Below are positions 9,925-19,615 of a DNA stretch of 64,000 nucleotides, in pieces. Below the pieces are notes generated by a model. It saw only the letters and a list, made by a program, of their open reading frames with translations. It did not search any database and was not told the DNA's origin. The translations under genes and the position numbers were made by a program. The stretch's first letter is position 1. Each line of letters opens with the position of its first letter. The stretch is from NCBI RefSeq assembly GCF_001889045.1, contig NZ_CP018155.1:1862001-1926000 (forward strand), written 5' to 3'. This DNA is from Tenacibaculum todarodis. GTDB taxonomy: Bacteria > Bacteroidota > Bacteroidia > Flavobacteriales > Flavobacteriaceae.

Positions 9925-10473
9925 TTACCTCGGATAGATAACGTTATCTAAAGCAACATCAAATTCATGCAAACCTTCAATTTTTGAGATTGGTTTGAAG
10001 AAATTTAAACCAATAATCATTGCATCTTTTCTGCAATTCGATAAAAACCGATCGTAATATCCTTTTCCATAACCAACTCTGTAGTTATTTTCATCGGAAA
10101 TTAACATCGGAACAAATATTAAATCCAACTCCGTTTCTAAAATCTCTTCTGCATTAATTGGTTCTGGAACTCCGAATTTATTAAGGGTTATTTTAGTATC
10201 TTCATCAAAATAAAAATGAGATAAAGTAGTAGATTCAAAATTACATCTACTTACTACAATTCTTTTGTTTTTACTTCTAAAATAACCTATTAGAGGTTTT
10301 GTGTCAATCTCTTTAAACTTTCTCATGGAAAGAAATAAATGCACATTTTTAACATTAGAAATGTCTAAATCATAGATTTGTTGATACATGTTTTCTTGAA
10401 ATTGAGTAATTTCAACCTCAGACAAATTGTTTCGTTTCTCTTTATATAATTTTCTAAGTTCGCTTTTTTTCAT
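9925..10473 (-). CDS. 5-formyltetrahydrofolate cyclo-ligase
   Basis: 182 residues from the ATG at 10473 (MKKSELRKLYKEKR), preferred over an upstream in-frame start at 10566 that would run into the neighbouring peptidase gene. ATP-dependent conversion of 5-formyl-THF to methenyl-THF. Diagnostic motifs are the N-terminal RKLYKEKRN and the C-terminal VGYGKGYYDRFL. A housekeeping one-carbon gene, not obviously tied to the flanking hydroxyproline locus. Confidence 0.9.
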   Translation of the reverse strand: MKKSELRKLYKEKRNNLSEVEITQFQENMYQQIYDLDISNVKNVHLFLSMRKFKEIDTKPLIGYFRSKNKRIVVSRCNFESTTLSHFYFDEDTKITLNKFGVPEPINAEEILETELDLIFVPMLISDENNYRVGYGKGYYDRFLSNCRKDAMIIGLNFFKPISKIEGLHEFDVALDNVIYPR

Positions 10474-10507
10474 GCTATCAAAGATATTAAGAAAACTTTT
10501 AATATTA

Positions 10508-11716
10508 TTAAACACCAAACGGATTCTCAATACTAAACATAGGCTTAGTAAACCATTTTGGGCCATCTTTTGTCATATAAATATGATCTTCTAAACGGAT
10601 ACCAAATTTATCTGGAACACAAATCATGGGTTCATTACTAAAGGTCATTCCTTCGGTTAAAATGGTTTTATCATTTCTAACAATATATGGCCATTCATGA
10701 ATTCCTAAACCAATTCCATGTCCTGTTCTATGTGGTAATCCTGGTAATTTATAATCTGGTCCTAAACCATGAGATTCTAAAACAACTCTTGAAGCATTAT
10801 CTACATCTGCACAAGTATTTCCTAATTGTGCTGCATCAAATGCTGCTTGTTGTGTTTCTTTTTCAATATTCCAAATACGAGTTTGCTCTTCATTTGGTTT
10901 TCCAAAAACATAAGTTCTTGTTATATCAGAAATATAATCCTGTAACATACAACCGGTATCTATTAAAACCATGTCGTTTTCTTCTAGATTTTTTGGTGTT
11001 TTTACGCCATGCGGAAAAGAAGAATCTACACCAAATAATACAATACAAAAATATGATCCTGAAGCTGCTCCATGTTTTATATGCGCATCGTTAATAAAAT
11101 CGGTTACTTCTTTTGCTGAAATTCCTACACGTAAAATTCTTGCTACTGCTTTATGGACTTCTAATGTGATGTTCATTGCATGTTGCATAATAGCAATTTC
11201 TGCTTCCGATTTAATCATTCTACAACCTGCAGTAATGGCTTTTGCGCTTACTAATGTATATGAATCCTGACAGTTTCTTATACCATCAAACACAAAAAAA
11301 GGTGTTGCTTCATCCATAGAAATAGCTCCAGATGCCACGTCATTTTCTTTTAAAAGTGTTGCGAATAATTGGTATGGAGATTCATGTTCTTCCCAACCAT
11401 GAACAGTTCCTTCTATTAGCATAAAATCGAAAATAGTTCCTATTTCAAATTCTGGAGTAATATAAATTAGTTTCCCATTAGGAAACAATAACGCACCAAC
11501 CATACGTTCACTTGCATTCCATTTCATCCCTGTAAAATAGAATAAATTGGTACCAGAATGAAGATACAAAGCAGGAACGTTTTGCTCTTGCATTAACTTA
11601 CAAGCTTTGTCTATTCTTTGTTGAAACTCTTCTTTTTGAATTGGTTTTACTAAATGTGCAGTTGGCTTAATTGCTGCTAATTCTGCTTTTATGGTGGATC
11701 CTCCTATTCCTATCAT
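10508..11716 (-). CDS. M24 family Xaa-Pro peptidase (prolidase-like)
   Basis: 402 residues; creatinase-like N-domain followed by the pita-bread M24 domain. Metal ligands are seen in LIDTGCMLQDYISDITRTYVF, the HRTGHGIGLGIHEWP histidines, and the glutamates in FSNEPMI and IRLEDH. The enzyme would release residues next to proline or hydroxyproline. It follows a second M24 gene at 1 bp spacing, as one unit with the D-hydroxyproline oxidase, supporting a role in breaking down proline- and hydroxyproline-rich peptides. Confidence 0.87.
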   Translation of the reverse strand: MIGIGGSTIKAELAAIKPTAHLVKPIQKEEFQQRIDKACKLMQEQNVPALYLHSGTNLFYFTGMKWNASERMVGALLFPNGKLIYITPEFEIGTIFDFMLIEGTVHGWEEHESPYQLFATLLKENDVASGAISMDEATPFFVFDGIRNCQDSYTLVSAKAITAGCRMIKSEAEIAIMQHAMNITLEVHKAVARILRVGISAKEVTDFINDAHIKHGAASGSYFCIVLFGVDSSFPHGVKTPKNLEENDMVLIDTGCMLQDYISDITRTYVFGKPNEEQTRIWNIEKETQQAAFDAAQLGNTCADVDNASRVVLESHGLGPDYKLPGLPHRTGHGIGLGIHEWPYIVRNDKTILTEGMTFSNEPMICVPDKFGIRLEDHIYMTKDGPKWFTKPMFSIENPFGV

Positions 11717-11717
11717 A

Positions 11718-13016
11718 CTATTTTTTATTATTCATTAAAGCCTCAATGTCTTCTATTTCTATTGGCATTGCTTCTGTTAAATTGCTATTTCCGTTTTCTG
11801 TAATTACATAGTCGTTTTCTAACCTGCAACCAATTTCTTCTTCTGGAATATAAATTCCGGGTTCGCAAGTAAGTACCATTCCTATTTCTAATGGACGAGA
11901 ATACAATCCAACATCATGCACATCTAATCCAATATGATGTGCTGTACCATGCATAAAATATTTTTTATACAATGGTTTTTCAGGATCTTGGTTAGCAACG
12001 GCATCTGCATCTAACAAACCAAGTTTTATCAATTCTGTTTCAACTAAATTTGCCATTTCTAACTCGTAATCTGCTGGAAGTACTCCAGGTTTCAACAGCT
12101 TACTTCCTTCTTTTAAACAATGTAAAACAGCGCTATATACTTCTTTTTGCCTTTTGCTAAATTTTCCATTTACAGGAAAACAACGTGTAGTATCGCTATT
12201 ATAATTGGCATAACAAACACCAAAATCCATGAGTATCATTTCGCCATCTTTACAAACAGCATCATTGGTATTATAATGCAATGCACAAGCGTTTTTACCA
12301 GAAGCTACAATAGGTTTAAAAGCATGTCTTGTTGCTCCAGATTTTATTAAATTATAAGCTAATTCTGCTTCTAACTCATATTCATTTATATTTGGTTTAC
12401 AGGTTTTTAAAACACGTTTAAAACTAACAACACTAATATCTGCAGCTTTTTGCATTTGCGCAATTTCTACTTCCGATTTTATTGGACGCAAATCTCTAGT
12501 TATTTTTGCTGCTCGATGATAATTATGTAAAGGATATTTTTTTTTACACCATTGTATCATTCTATCTTGTTGTGTTTCTTGGTCTTTAGTTGCACGTTTT
12601 AAATATTCATTATGTCCAAGATAAAATCCGTCTGCTTCAAATGCCATGTATTGCAAAAGCATTTCAAAATCATGAATCCATTCTACTCTAGAAATTCCAG
12701 AAACCTGAGTTGCTTGCTCTTTGGTTAGTTTTTCTCCATCCCAAATTTTTATTTGTTCACTAGTTTCTTTGACAAATAGAATAGACTTATTCTCCTTTTT
12801 ATGTGCATCAGGATATAAAACAAGAATGGTTTCTTCTTGGTCTATTCCTGAGAGGTAAAACAAATCATTGTTTTGTGTAAAACCCATAACATCATCTGCA
12901 TTATTATGTTTGACATCATTGGATGTTAAAATAGCAATGGTATTTGGTTCCATTTTAGAACTGAAATTATTTCTATTTTTTTGGAATAAGGTATTCGGAA
13001 TTGGTTGATATCTCAT
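11718..13016 (-). CDS. pepP: Xaa-Pro aminopeptidase (M24B, aminopeptidase P type)
   Basis: 432 residues from the ATG at 13016 (MRYQPIPNTLF), chosen because an earlier ATG at 13046 would overlap the upstream oxidase gene and adds an atypical leader. N-domain typical of aminopeptidase P (NTIAILTSNDVKHNNADD). Catalytic M24 part has MDFGVCYANYNSDTTRCFP, HGTAHHIGLDVHD, CEPGIY and GCRLENDY. Cleaves N-terminal residues preceding proline. Starts 1 bp after the stop of the oxidase gene. Confidence 0.88.
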   Translation of the reverse strand: MRYQPIPNTLFQKNRNNFSSKMEPNTIAILTSNDVKHNNADDVMGFTQNNDLFYLSGIDQEETILVLYPDAHKKENKSILFVKETSEQIKIWDGEKLTKEQATQVSGISRVEWIHDFEMLLQYMAFEADGFYLGHNEYLKRATKDQETQQDRMIQWCKKKYPLHNYHRAAKITRDLRPIKSEVEIAQMQKAADISVVSFKRVLKTCKPNINEYELEAELAYNLIKSGATRHAFKPIVASGKNACALHYNTNDAVCKDGEMILMDFGVCYANYNSDTTRCFPVNGKFSKRQKEVYSAVLHCLKEGSKLLKPGVLPADYELEMANLVETELIKLGLLDADAVANQDPEKPLYKKYFMHGTAHHIGLDVHDVGLYSRPLEIGMVLTCEPGIYIPEEEIGCRLENDYVITENGNSNLTEAMPIEIEDIEALMNNKK

Positions 13017-13017
13017 A

Positions 13018-14262
13018 TTAAAATCTTCTATCTGGATGAAATGCATGTAAATTTAGCGAAGTTTTTTTATCTGAGATAATTTCGGAAACTAACTTCCCAG
13101 TTGCAGGTCCTAAACTCCAACCCATCATTGCATGTCCTGTTGCAATTGTTAAATTATTACACTTGGAAGATTTTCCAATATATGGTAAACCATCAGGTGA
13201 ACAAGGACGCAAACCACAGTCTGCTAAAGCCTTCTCTACTTCCAAAATATCTAAATTATTATAAAAACTTTTTGCTGCATTAGCAATAGCCTCTACTCTA
13301 GTTAGATTGATTTTATGATTAATTTCGGCAATTTCCATAGTACCAGCAAAACGTGTAAAACCTTGCATTGGTGTAACAGCTACTTTGGCTTCGCATAAAA
13401 TTGCAGGAATAGAAATTCCTGTTTCTCTGTTTATATTAATTCTGTATCCTTTTCCTGCTTGAATTGGAATTTGTAATCCTAGTTTCTTAGTAAGTAAAGG
13501 GCTCCAACTTCCTGCAGCTAAAACAACTTCATCTGCTTCTAGTTCTTGATTATTTGTTATGATTTTGGAAATGCTTCCGTTTAAAATCTCCAAATCTTTA
13601 ACCTCTTCATTAGCATAAAAAATAACACCTCTTACTTTTAAATAATTTAACATTTCAGACATAAAATCTGATGGAGTCATGTGAGCATCACTATCATAAT
13701 AAATTGCTCCTTTAATATTTAGGTTTGCATTAGGCTCTAAAATAGCTACTTCTTTTTTGGTTAAGTTTTTTACTCCTAAACCTTCTGTAATTCCTCGCTT
13801 ACCAATTTCCCATTCTTCTTCTCCAACTTTATCAGATTTGTAACACATGAGTAAGCCTTTGCGTTCATAATGAAAATTAAAATCTTTGGATGCTTTTATA
13901 TCTTCGTATAAATCACGACTTAAAATATTTATATCTTTAATTACAGGAATTGCTTTTTCTACTTTAGAAGCTGTAGCAGACTTTTTAAAAGCCCAAGTCC
14001 ATTTTAAAAAATCGGAATTTAAACGAGGCTTTATATAAAAAGGACTTGACGAATTAAACATCCATTTAATTCCTTTATTTATCATTCCTGGAGCTGCCAA
14101 CGGAATAAAATGACTTGGTGTTATATAACCAGCATTTACATAAGATGCACCACTTGAAAAATTAGATTTATCTATAACTGTTACTTGATGTCCTTCTTTT
14201 TGCAGATAATATGCAGAACATAAACCTATAATTCCGCCTCCAATAACTATACAATGTTTCAT
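13018..14262 (-). CDS. FAD-dependent D-amino-acid (D-hydroxyproline) dehydrogenase, DadA-like
   Basis: 414 residues of the glycine oxidase/DadA fold: N-terminal VIGGGIIGLCSAYYLQKEG dinucleotide site, GASYVNAGYITPSH, and a C-terminal FAD contact (GLRPCSPDGLPYIG, ATGHAMMGWSLGPATG). It lies between 4-hydroxyproline epimerase and the Xaa-Pro peptidases. Its likely substrate is cis-4-hydroxy-D-proline, oxidised to pyrroline-4-hydroxy-2-carboxylate. A generic D-amino-acid dehydrogenase cannot be excluded from sequence alone. Confidence 0.83.
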   Translation of the reverse strand: MKHCIVIGGGIIGLCSAYYLQKEGHQVTVIDKSNFSSGASYVNAGYITPSHFIPLAAPGMINKGIKWMFNSSSPFYIKPRLNSDFLKWTWAFKKSATASKVEKAIPVIKDINILSRDLYEDIKASKDFNFHYERKGLLMCYKSDKVGEEEWEIGKRGITEGLGVKNLTKKEVAILEPNANLNIKGAIYYDSDAHMTPSDFMSEMLNYLKVRGVIFYANEEVKDLEILNGSISKIITNNQELEADEVVLAAGSWSPLLTKKLGLQIPIQAGKGYRININRETGISIPAILCEAKVAVTPMQGFTRFAGTMEIAEINHKINLTRVEAIANAAKSFYNNLDILEVEKALADCGLRPCSPDGLPYIGKSSKCNNLTIATGHAMMGWSLGPATGKLVSEIISDKKTSLNLHAFHPDRRF

Positions 14263-14282
14263 TGAATTAATGATTAAATGAA

Positions 14283-14645
14283 TTAATTGTTACCAGCACT
14301 TTTTCTAGCTTTTGATACTATTTTAAGAATTTGTAATGCTTCATCCATTAAAGGTTCTATTTTTTCATTTGAAACAAAACCAGCATCTTTTAACATTTCT
14401 AACCAAAACAATGTTTCATCAGCTTCTTCAACTACTATTGACATTTTTGAAAAAAACTCTCTTTGAGAACGAGCTATACATGCGGCTCTGTAATTTGCAG
14501 CAACAGATGTCACTGAACGGATTAATTGTCGCCCAATAACTCTTGTAGAATCTGTTTTTTTAATATTATCATATAACAGAATAACATCTAAAGCTAGCTG
14601 TTTTGTCCTTTTTTTTAATAATTCTACAAATTCTGTTTTACTCAT
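14283..14645 (-). CDS. Four-helix-bundle protein (S23/IVP family)
   Basis: 120 residues, four long helices with the family motifs RQLIRSVTSVAANYRAACIARSQREFFSKM and EADETLFWLEML. S23 proteins are found as intervening-sequence ORFs in 23S rRNA genes and, commonly in Bacteroidota, as free chromosomal genes of unknown role. Here it is inserted between two hydroxyproline genes on the same strand with short gaps, and may be carried along without a metabolic function. Confidence 0.85.
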   Translation of the reverse strand: MSKTEFVELLKKRTKQLALDVILLYDNIKKTDSTRVIGRQLIRSVTSVAANYRAACIARSQREFFSKMSIVVEEADETLFWLEMLKDAGFVSNEKIEPLMDEALQILKIVSKARKSAGNN

Positions 14646-14685
14646 AATATATTATTTATTCATTATCTCATTGCTTCATTAAAAA

Positions 14686-15693
14686 TCAAATCACCTGAAA
14701 ACCAAACGCATAAGGATCATCTACATCATCTATTGTAATGGTATTGTGCCCAAAAATTTTTGCCCAACCTTGAATACTTGGTATTATGGCTTTTTTTCCA
14801 TCTAAAAGGGTTTCTTTTTCTACACGACCAATAAACTTGCTTCCTATAAAACTTTCGTGAATAAAAGGCTCACCAACTTGCAGTTTTCCTTTAGCATACA
14901 ATTGTGCTAAACGTGCCGAAGTTCCTGTTCCGCAAGGACTTCTATCTATTGCTTTATCTCCATAAAAAACAGCATTTCTTCCTGAGGAAGTTGGATCTAT
15001 TGGATTTCCAGTCCATAACATGTGCGTAACATCTCTAATGGTTTCGTTTTCTGGATGCACAAATAGATTTGGATATTTTTCATTTATTCTGTCGCGAACA
15101 ATTTGCGAATATTGAATAATTTTGGAAGCTGTAAAATCATGAACTCCAGAAAAGTTTTTCTGTGGATCTACAATGGCATAATAATTTCCGCCATAGGCAA
15201 CATCAAAAGTAATTTCTCCTAATTCTGGACATTCTATCGTTAAATTTTGAGCCGCTAGATAACTTTTTACATTCGTTAATTTTACCCAATCTACTTTTTC
15301 TCCAGTTTGCTGATATGCAATTTCTACCAAACCAGCTGGAGCTTCCATTTTAATTTTTCCAGGAATTTTTGGTGTTATCAAACCCTCTTCAATTGCTATG
15401 GTAATTGTTCCAATGGTTCCATGTCCACACATTGGTAAACAACCAGAAGTTTCTATAAACAGAATAGCAAAATCATTTTCCGGATTATGTGGAGGAAACA
15501 GAATACTTCCGCTCATCATATCATGTCCTCGAGGTTCAAACATTAGTCCTTTACGAATCCAATCGTATTCTTTTAAAAAATGTTGACGTTTCTCACTCAT
15601 GGTATTTCCAATTAAATTTGGTCCACCACTTTTTATAACTCGCACAGGATTTCCGCAAGTGTGTGCATCAATACAAACAAAGGTTTTTTTCAT
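14686..15693 (-). CDS. 4-hydroxyproline 2-epimerase
   Basis: 335 residues, proline racemase family with both catalytic cysteines: LPMCGHGTIGTI and SPCGTGTSARL. This Cys/Cys signature plus FIDAHTCGNPVRV fits trans-4-hydroxy-L-proline to cis-4-hydroxy-D-proline epimerase; proline racemase itself is the alternative. Neighbours supply the following steps (D-hydroxyproline oxidase and semialdehyde dehydrogenase), making epimerase the better call. Confidence 0.87.
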   Translation of the reverse strand: MKKTFVCIDAHTCGNPVRVIKSGGPNLIGNTMSEKRQHFLKEYDWIRKGLMFEPRGHDMMSGSILFPPHNPENDFAILFIETSGCLPMCGHGTIGTITIAIEEGLITPKIPGKIKMEAPAGLVEIAYQQTGEKVDWVKLTNVKSYLAAQNLTIECPELGEITFDVAYGGNYYAIVDPQKNFSGVHDFTASKIIQYSQIVRDRINEKYPNLFVHPENETIRDVTHMLWTGNPIDPTSSGRNAVFYGDKAIDRSPCGTGTSARLAQLYAKGKLQVGEPFIHESFIGSKFIGRVEKETLLDGKKAIIPSIQGWAKIFGHNTITIDDVDDPYAFGFQVI

Positions 15694-15766
15694 ATTTCTT
15701 TTCCGTTAAAACGAAAATCTAATTAAAAACACCTACAGGTTTTGAAAACCTTATAGGATATTAAAT

Positions 15767-17368
15767 TTATATTTTATCAGTTGTTTTTACACCATCTACA
15801 TGTCTTAAAATGTTTAATGGGTTTTCATTTTTAAGTTCGTTTGGTAATAAATTATTTGGCCAAGATTGAAAACTAAATGGTCTTACCCATCGTTTTATAG
15901 AATCTACACCAACTGCTGTAAAGCGAGAATCTGTTGAAGCTGGATATGGCCCACCATGTAACATGGAAGGACAAACCTCAACTCCTGTTGGAACGCCATT
16001 AAAAATAATACGTCCAACTCTATTTTGCAATGCAGAAACAATATTTGGGTTTGCAGCAATTTCTTTATCTGTTGCTACAATTGTTCCTGTTAATTGTCCT
16101 TCTAATTTATTTAAAATTTGTTCTATTTGCGCTTCATTATCACTTTCTACTAATAAAGAAAATGGGCCAAATACTTCGTGATGTAATGTTGGATTTTCTA
16201 AAAATGTTTTACCGGAAACTTTAGATACTATTTGGCGACCATAGTTAGCCTTTGGTGTTCCATCATAATTTGCTAAAACTTCTACACCTTTTTGTGCAAG
16301 CGCTTTTTCTTTATTACTCTTGTAAGCACCAACGATATTTGGATGCAGCATGCATGAAGGTTCAATTTTTACAATTTCTTCTGCTAATGTTTGTGCAAAT
16401 GTATTTAATCCTTCTCCTTTAATTCCTAATAACAATCCTGGATTTGTACAAAATTGTCCAGCTCCTAAAGTAATAGAACCTGCATATGTTTTTGCCCAAG
16501 CATCTGCTTCTTTATTTAAAGCTTCTGGTAAAAACACTACTGGATTTATACTTCCCATTTCTGCAAAAACTGGTATTGGTTCTGGTCTTGTAGCTGCCAA
16601 ATCATATAAAGCTCTACCTCCACGAATACTTCCTGTAAATCCTACTCCTTTTACATTTGGATTTTTCACTAATGCTTGTCCTACTTCAATTCCGCTAGAA
16701 TTTAAATTAGAGAATACACCATTTGGCATTCCTGTTTTTTCTGCTGCTTTAATTATTGCAGAAGCTACCATTTCTCCTGTTCCTGCATGCATTGGATGCG
16801 ATTTTACAAGTACAGGACATCCAGCTGCTAAAGCTGCTGCTGTGTCTCCTCCAGCTGTTGAAAATGCTAACGGAAAATTGGATGCTCCAAAAACAACTAT
16901 TGGTCCTAAACCAATATTCATTTTACGTAAATCTCCTTTTGGCATTGGTTGTCTTTCTGGTTGTGCTGTATCAATTGTTGCTTCTAGCCAAGAACCTTCT
17001 TCTACATGATTTGCAAAAGCTCTTAATTGCCCAAGCGTTCTTCCTCTTTCTCCTATTGCTCTTCCAGCTGGTAAGCCAGATTCTGAAGCATATACAGTAA
17101 GTAACTCGTCTCCTAGGTTTTCAATTTCTTCAGCTATTGCTCTTAAAAAACCTGCTTTTTCTTTTCCAGATTTTTTAGAGTACACTTGAAATGCATCTGC
17201 TGCTAAATCTGTTGCTTGATTGATTTCATCTTGAGTAGCTTCAGTAAAAACATTCGTATTCTCTGTGTTTGTTTGCGGATTAAAAGTTGTGTACGTTTTT
17301 TTTCCTTTGGCAGATAATTGATTGCCTATGTAATTTTTTCCTGTAACGTGTGTTCCAGCTGTATTCAT
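15767..17368 (-). CDS. 2-oxoglutarate semialdehyde dehydrogenase-like aldehyde dehydrogenase
   Basis: 533-residue NAD(P)-dependent aldehyde dehydrogenase with the nucleophile in GAGQFCTNPGL, the general-base glutamate in FAEMGSINPV and the cofactor loop VGFTGSIRGGRAL. The long N-terminus and lack of the usual ELGGK motif match the ketoglutarate-semialdehyde dehydrogenase branch. It catalyses the last step of the hydroxyproline pathway, giving 2-oxoglutarate. Read divergently from the deaminase gene, with 298 bp between them. Confidence 0.87.
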   Translation of the reverse strand: MNTAGTHVTGKNYIGNQLSAKGKKTYTTFNPQTNTENTNVFTEATQDEINQATDLAADAFQVYSKKSGKEKAGFLRAIAEEIENLGDELLTVYASESGLPAGRAIGERGRTLGQLRAFANHVEEGSWLEATIDTAQPERQPMPKGDLRKMNIGLGPIVVFGASNFPLAFSTAGGDTAAALAAGCPVLVKSHPMHAGTGEMVASAIIKAAEKTGMPNGVFSNLNSSGIEVGQALVKNPNVKGVGFTGSIRGGRALYDLAATRPEPIPVFAEMGSINPVVFLPEALNKEADAWAKTYAGSITLGAGQFCTNPGLLLGIKGEGLNTFAQTLAEEIVKIEPSCMLHPNIVGAYKSNKEKALAQKGVEVLANYDGTPKANYGRQIVSKVSGKTFLENPTLHHEVFGPFSLLVESDNEAQIEQILNKLEGQLTGTIVATDKEIAANPNIVSALQNRVGRIIFNGVPTGVEVCPSMLHGGPYPASTDSRFTAVGVDSIKRWVRPFSFQSWPNNLLPNELKNENPLNILRHVDGVKTTDKI

Positions 17369-17596
17369 AATCTATTTAATTTTAAAAATGTTAAATGAAA
17401 TACCTAAAGTACTTCATCTTTATAAAGATTTTAATTTATGTAGCCTATTATAGTAATAAGCTAATAATAAATATTTTGATTACAAAAATAATATTGATTT
17501 AATGTATGTTTTGTTTGTTTTCTATCTTGTTATGGTATTATTTTACCTATTTAAACGTATTTATTAACTTTATACGCAAATATCATACATAATACA

Positions 17597-17627
17597 TTGT
17601 TTTCTTTGGCTATTTTATATAGCTTTG
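17597..17627 (+). promoter_or_regulatory. Bacteroidota-type promoter for the DapA-family gene
   Basis: TTG at 17597-17599, a 20-base spacer, then TAGCTTTG at 17620-17627, matching the TTG-N17-23-TAnnTTTG primary-sigma consensus. It lies 39 bp before the ATG. The rest of the 298-bp divergent region is AT-rich and no clear palindrome was spotted. Confidence 0.6.
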
Positions 17628-17666
17628 TAAGGAATTTATTGACATAATTTTAGACATGAAAAAAAT

Positions 17667-18635
17667 ATGAAAAAAACAAATAGAACAGATTGGAGACATA
17701 CAGTTATGCCAGCTGTGTTTACATGGCTAAAAGAAGTAAAACCTGGTATCCTTGAAATTGACTTTGATGCAACAAAAAAACACGCTGCAAATATTTTAAA
17801 AGTTCAGGGAAAAGGTGGAAGCAGAATGGGAGGACTTGTCGGTTCTGGCACTTTGGGTGAGAATAGTTACCTAACTTCCGAACAACGGCTTGCTCTACTT
17901 AAAGCCCTTTCTGAAGTTGCTAAAGAATACAGTGTACCGTTAATTAGCGGAGCTGCAGCAGAAACTAAAGAAGAGCTTGCTAAAATCGTAGAAGACCTTG
18001 CAACTATTGGGGTGGATTCTGTTATGGTTATGCCGCCAAAAACCACAACAGTTCCATCTGATGAAGAGATGTTTGCGTATTATGAGCTTGCTGAAATAAC
18101 TGCAAGAGGTGCAGGTGTAACTATTATGCCTTATAATAATCCCGACGCAGCAGGATATCATGCACTTTCAACAAATCTTCTTAGAAGAATTTCTGTGCTG
18201 CCTAATGTAACTGCTCTTAAAATATCGACTATAGATGTTTCCATTATTGAAACATTGATGCTAGAGAACAACGATTTAAAAGTTTTGGCAGGGGTTGATA
18301 CTGTAACTGTACATGCAGGACTTGCTGGAGCATGTGGTGGAATTACAGGTGTAGGTTGTATCTTTCCAAAAGCTAGTGTTACTATGCAAGAGTATGTGGT
18401 AAACGGTGAATGGGCGAAAGCCAATCAAATATCTCGAGCTATGAATTCTATTTCATACCTAGATGCGCAGCCGCTACTTATGGAATATCTTAAATATGCT
18501 TTTGCAATTCATCATAATGATACTGACGGAGGGCTTCGTACCTTTGGTAATAAATTAACGCAACAACAAATTGATGATGTCAAAGCAAGATATATTCTAG
18601 CAAAAGAAAGACTTGAAGCTCTAGATCTAATATAG
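17667..18635 (+). CDS. DapA-family lyase, probable pyrroline-4-hydroxy-2-carboxylate deaminase
   Basis: 322 residues of the dihydrodipicolinate synthase/N-acetylneuraminate lyase barrel: GSGTLGENSYLTSEQR near the N-terminus, IMPYNNPDAAGYH, and the Schiff-base lysine in NVTALKISTID. In hydroxyproline clusters a DapA-family deaminase turns pyrroline-4-hydroxy-2-carboxylate into 2-oxoglutarate semialdehyde, exactly the step missing between the oxidase and the dehydrogenase here. True DapA is unlikely, since the usual GTTGE loop is altered to GSGTLGE. Confidence 0.83.
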   Translation: MKKTNRTDWRHTVMPAVFTWLKEVKPGILEIDFDATKKHAANILKVQGKGGSRMGGLVGSGTLGENSYLTSEQRLALLKALSEVAKEYSVPLISGAAAETKEELAKIVEDLATIGVDSVMVMPPKTTTVPSDEEMFAYYELAEITARGAGVTIMPYNNPDAAGYHALSTNLLRRISVLPNVTALKISTIDVSIIETLMLENNDLKVLAGVDTVTVHAGLAGACGGITGVGCIFPKASVTMQEYVVNGEWAKANQISRAMNSISYLDAQPLLMEYLKYAFAIHHNDTDGGLRTFGNKLTQQQIDDVKARYILAKERLEALDLI

Positions 18636-18775
18636 AACGACTTTTTTATTATTCAAAAAAGGAAAACTCCATTTGTGTGGCTTTTGCAACAAATACTTTG
18701 TAAATTTCTATAGAGTGATTTTCTTCTTTTTATTCGGATATAAATTTAAAACTGTCTATTAAAAACAAAAACTTA

Positions 18776-19615
18776 ATGAAAGTTTTACCATTTGAAATAC
18801 CAAAAACAAAAAACTTAGGACTGATTTATCAAGAAGATAAAGAAGAACTTTTTTATGATAAATTGCATCAACATGAAGAGATACAATTGTGTTATATCGT
18901 TAAAGGTGAAGGAACTTTAATTATTGGAGACACTATTAACGATTATAAATCTGGAGATGTTTTGGTTATTGGTAGTAATTTACCTCATGTATTTAAAAGC
19001 GACACTTCTACTATAGACGCATCTTTTATGATTTCTTTATTTTTCACAAAAAACTCTTTTGGAAAAAACTTTTTTGCTTTGGATGACTTTAAAGAATTAA
19101 AACCCTTCTTTAAAAAATCTCGCACTGGTTTTAAGTTATTATCCAATCAACAAAAAGTACAAAAACAGTTTTTAAGTTTACAAACAGCTTCTAATTTAGA
19201 ACGTTTTATTGGTTTTTTTGAAATTATTAAGTTGATAAAAAAATCTAAAACGCAAGCTTTGGCTGAGTTTGTCTATCCTAAAAAATATACGGATAACGAA
19301 GGAAAACGAATGCGAAATGTTATGGATTACACCATACATCATTACTATAAAAATATTGGTTTGGATGAGATTGCTAACAAAGCAAATATGACTCCGAATG
19401 CTTTTTGTAGGTATTTTAAACAACGTACTAACAAAACGTATTTTTCTTTTTTAAACGAACTAAGAGTTGAAAATGCTTGTAAATTATTGGTAGGAAATAA
19501 AGGCTTATCTGTAAGTGAAATTGCGTATCAATGTGGGTTTAAAAACTTATCTAATTTTAATAGAAAGTTTAAAGAAGTTAAGAAAATTACGCCTTCAAAA
19601 TATCGAAAAAACTAA
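18776..19615 (+). CDS. AraC-family transcriptional regulator
   Basis: 279 residues: N-terminal cupin sensor (QHEEIQLCYIVKGEGTLIIGD, GDVLVIGSNLPHVF) and C-terminal double helix-turn-helix (LDEIANKANMTPNAFCRYFKQRT; VSEIAYQCGFKNLSNFNRKFK). It sits downstream of the deaminase and likely controls the divergent hydroxyproline genes, with the inducer bound in the cupin pocket (inference). Confidence 0.88.
   Translation: MKVLPFEIPKTKNLGLIYQEDKEELFYDKLHQHEEIQLCYIVKGEGTLIIGDTINDYKSGDVLVIGSNLPHVFKSDTSTIDASFMISLFFTKNSFGKNFFALDDFKELKPFFKKSRTGFKLLSNQQKVQKQFLSLQTASNLERFIGFFEIIKLIKKSKTQALAEFVYPKKYTDNEGKRMRNVMDYTIHHYYKNIGLDEIANKANMTPNAFCRYFKQRTNKTYFSFLNELRVENACKLLVGNKGLSVSEIAYQCGFKNLSNFNRKFKEVKKITPSKYRKN

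Noticed and set aside
16350..17009. 219-residue open frame antisense to the aldehyde dehydrogenase
   Set aside because: Proline/alanine-rich shadow of a well-recognised gene; no independent features.
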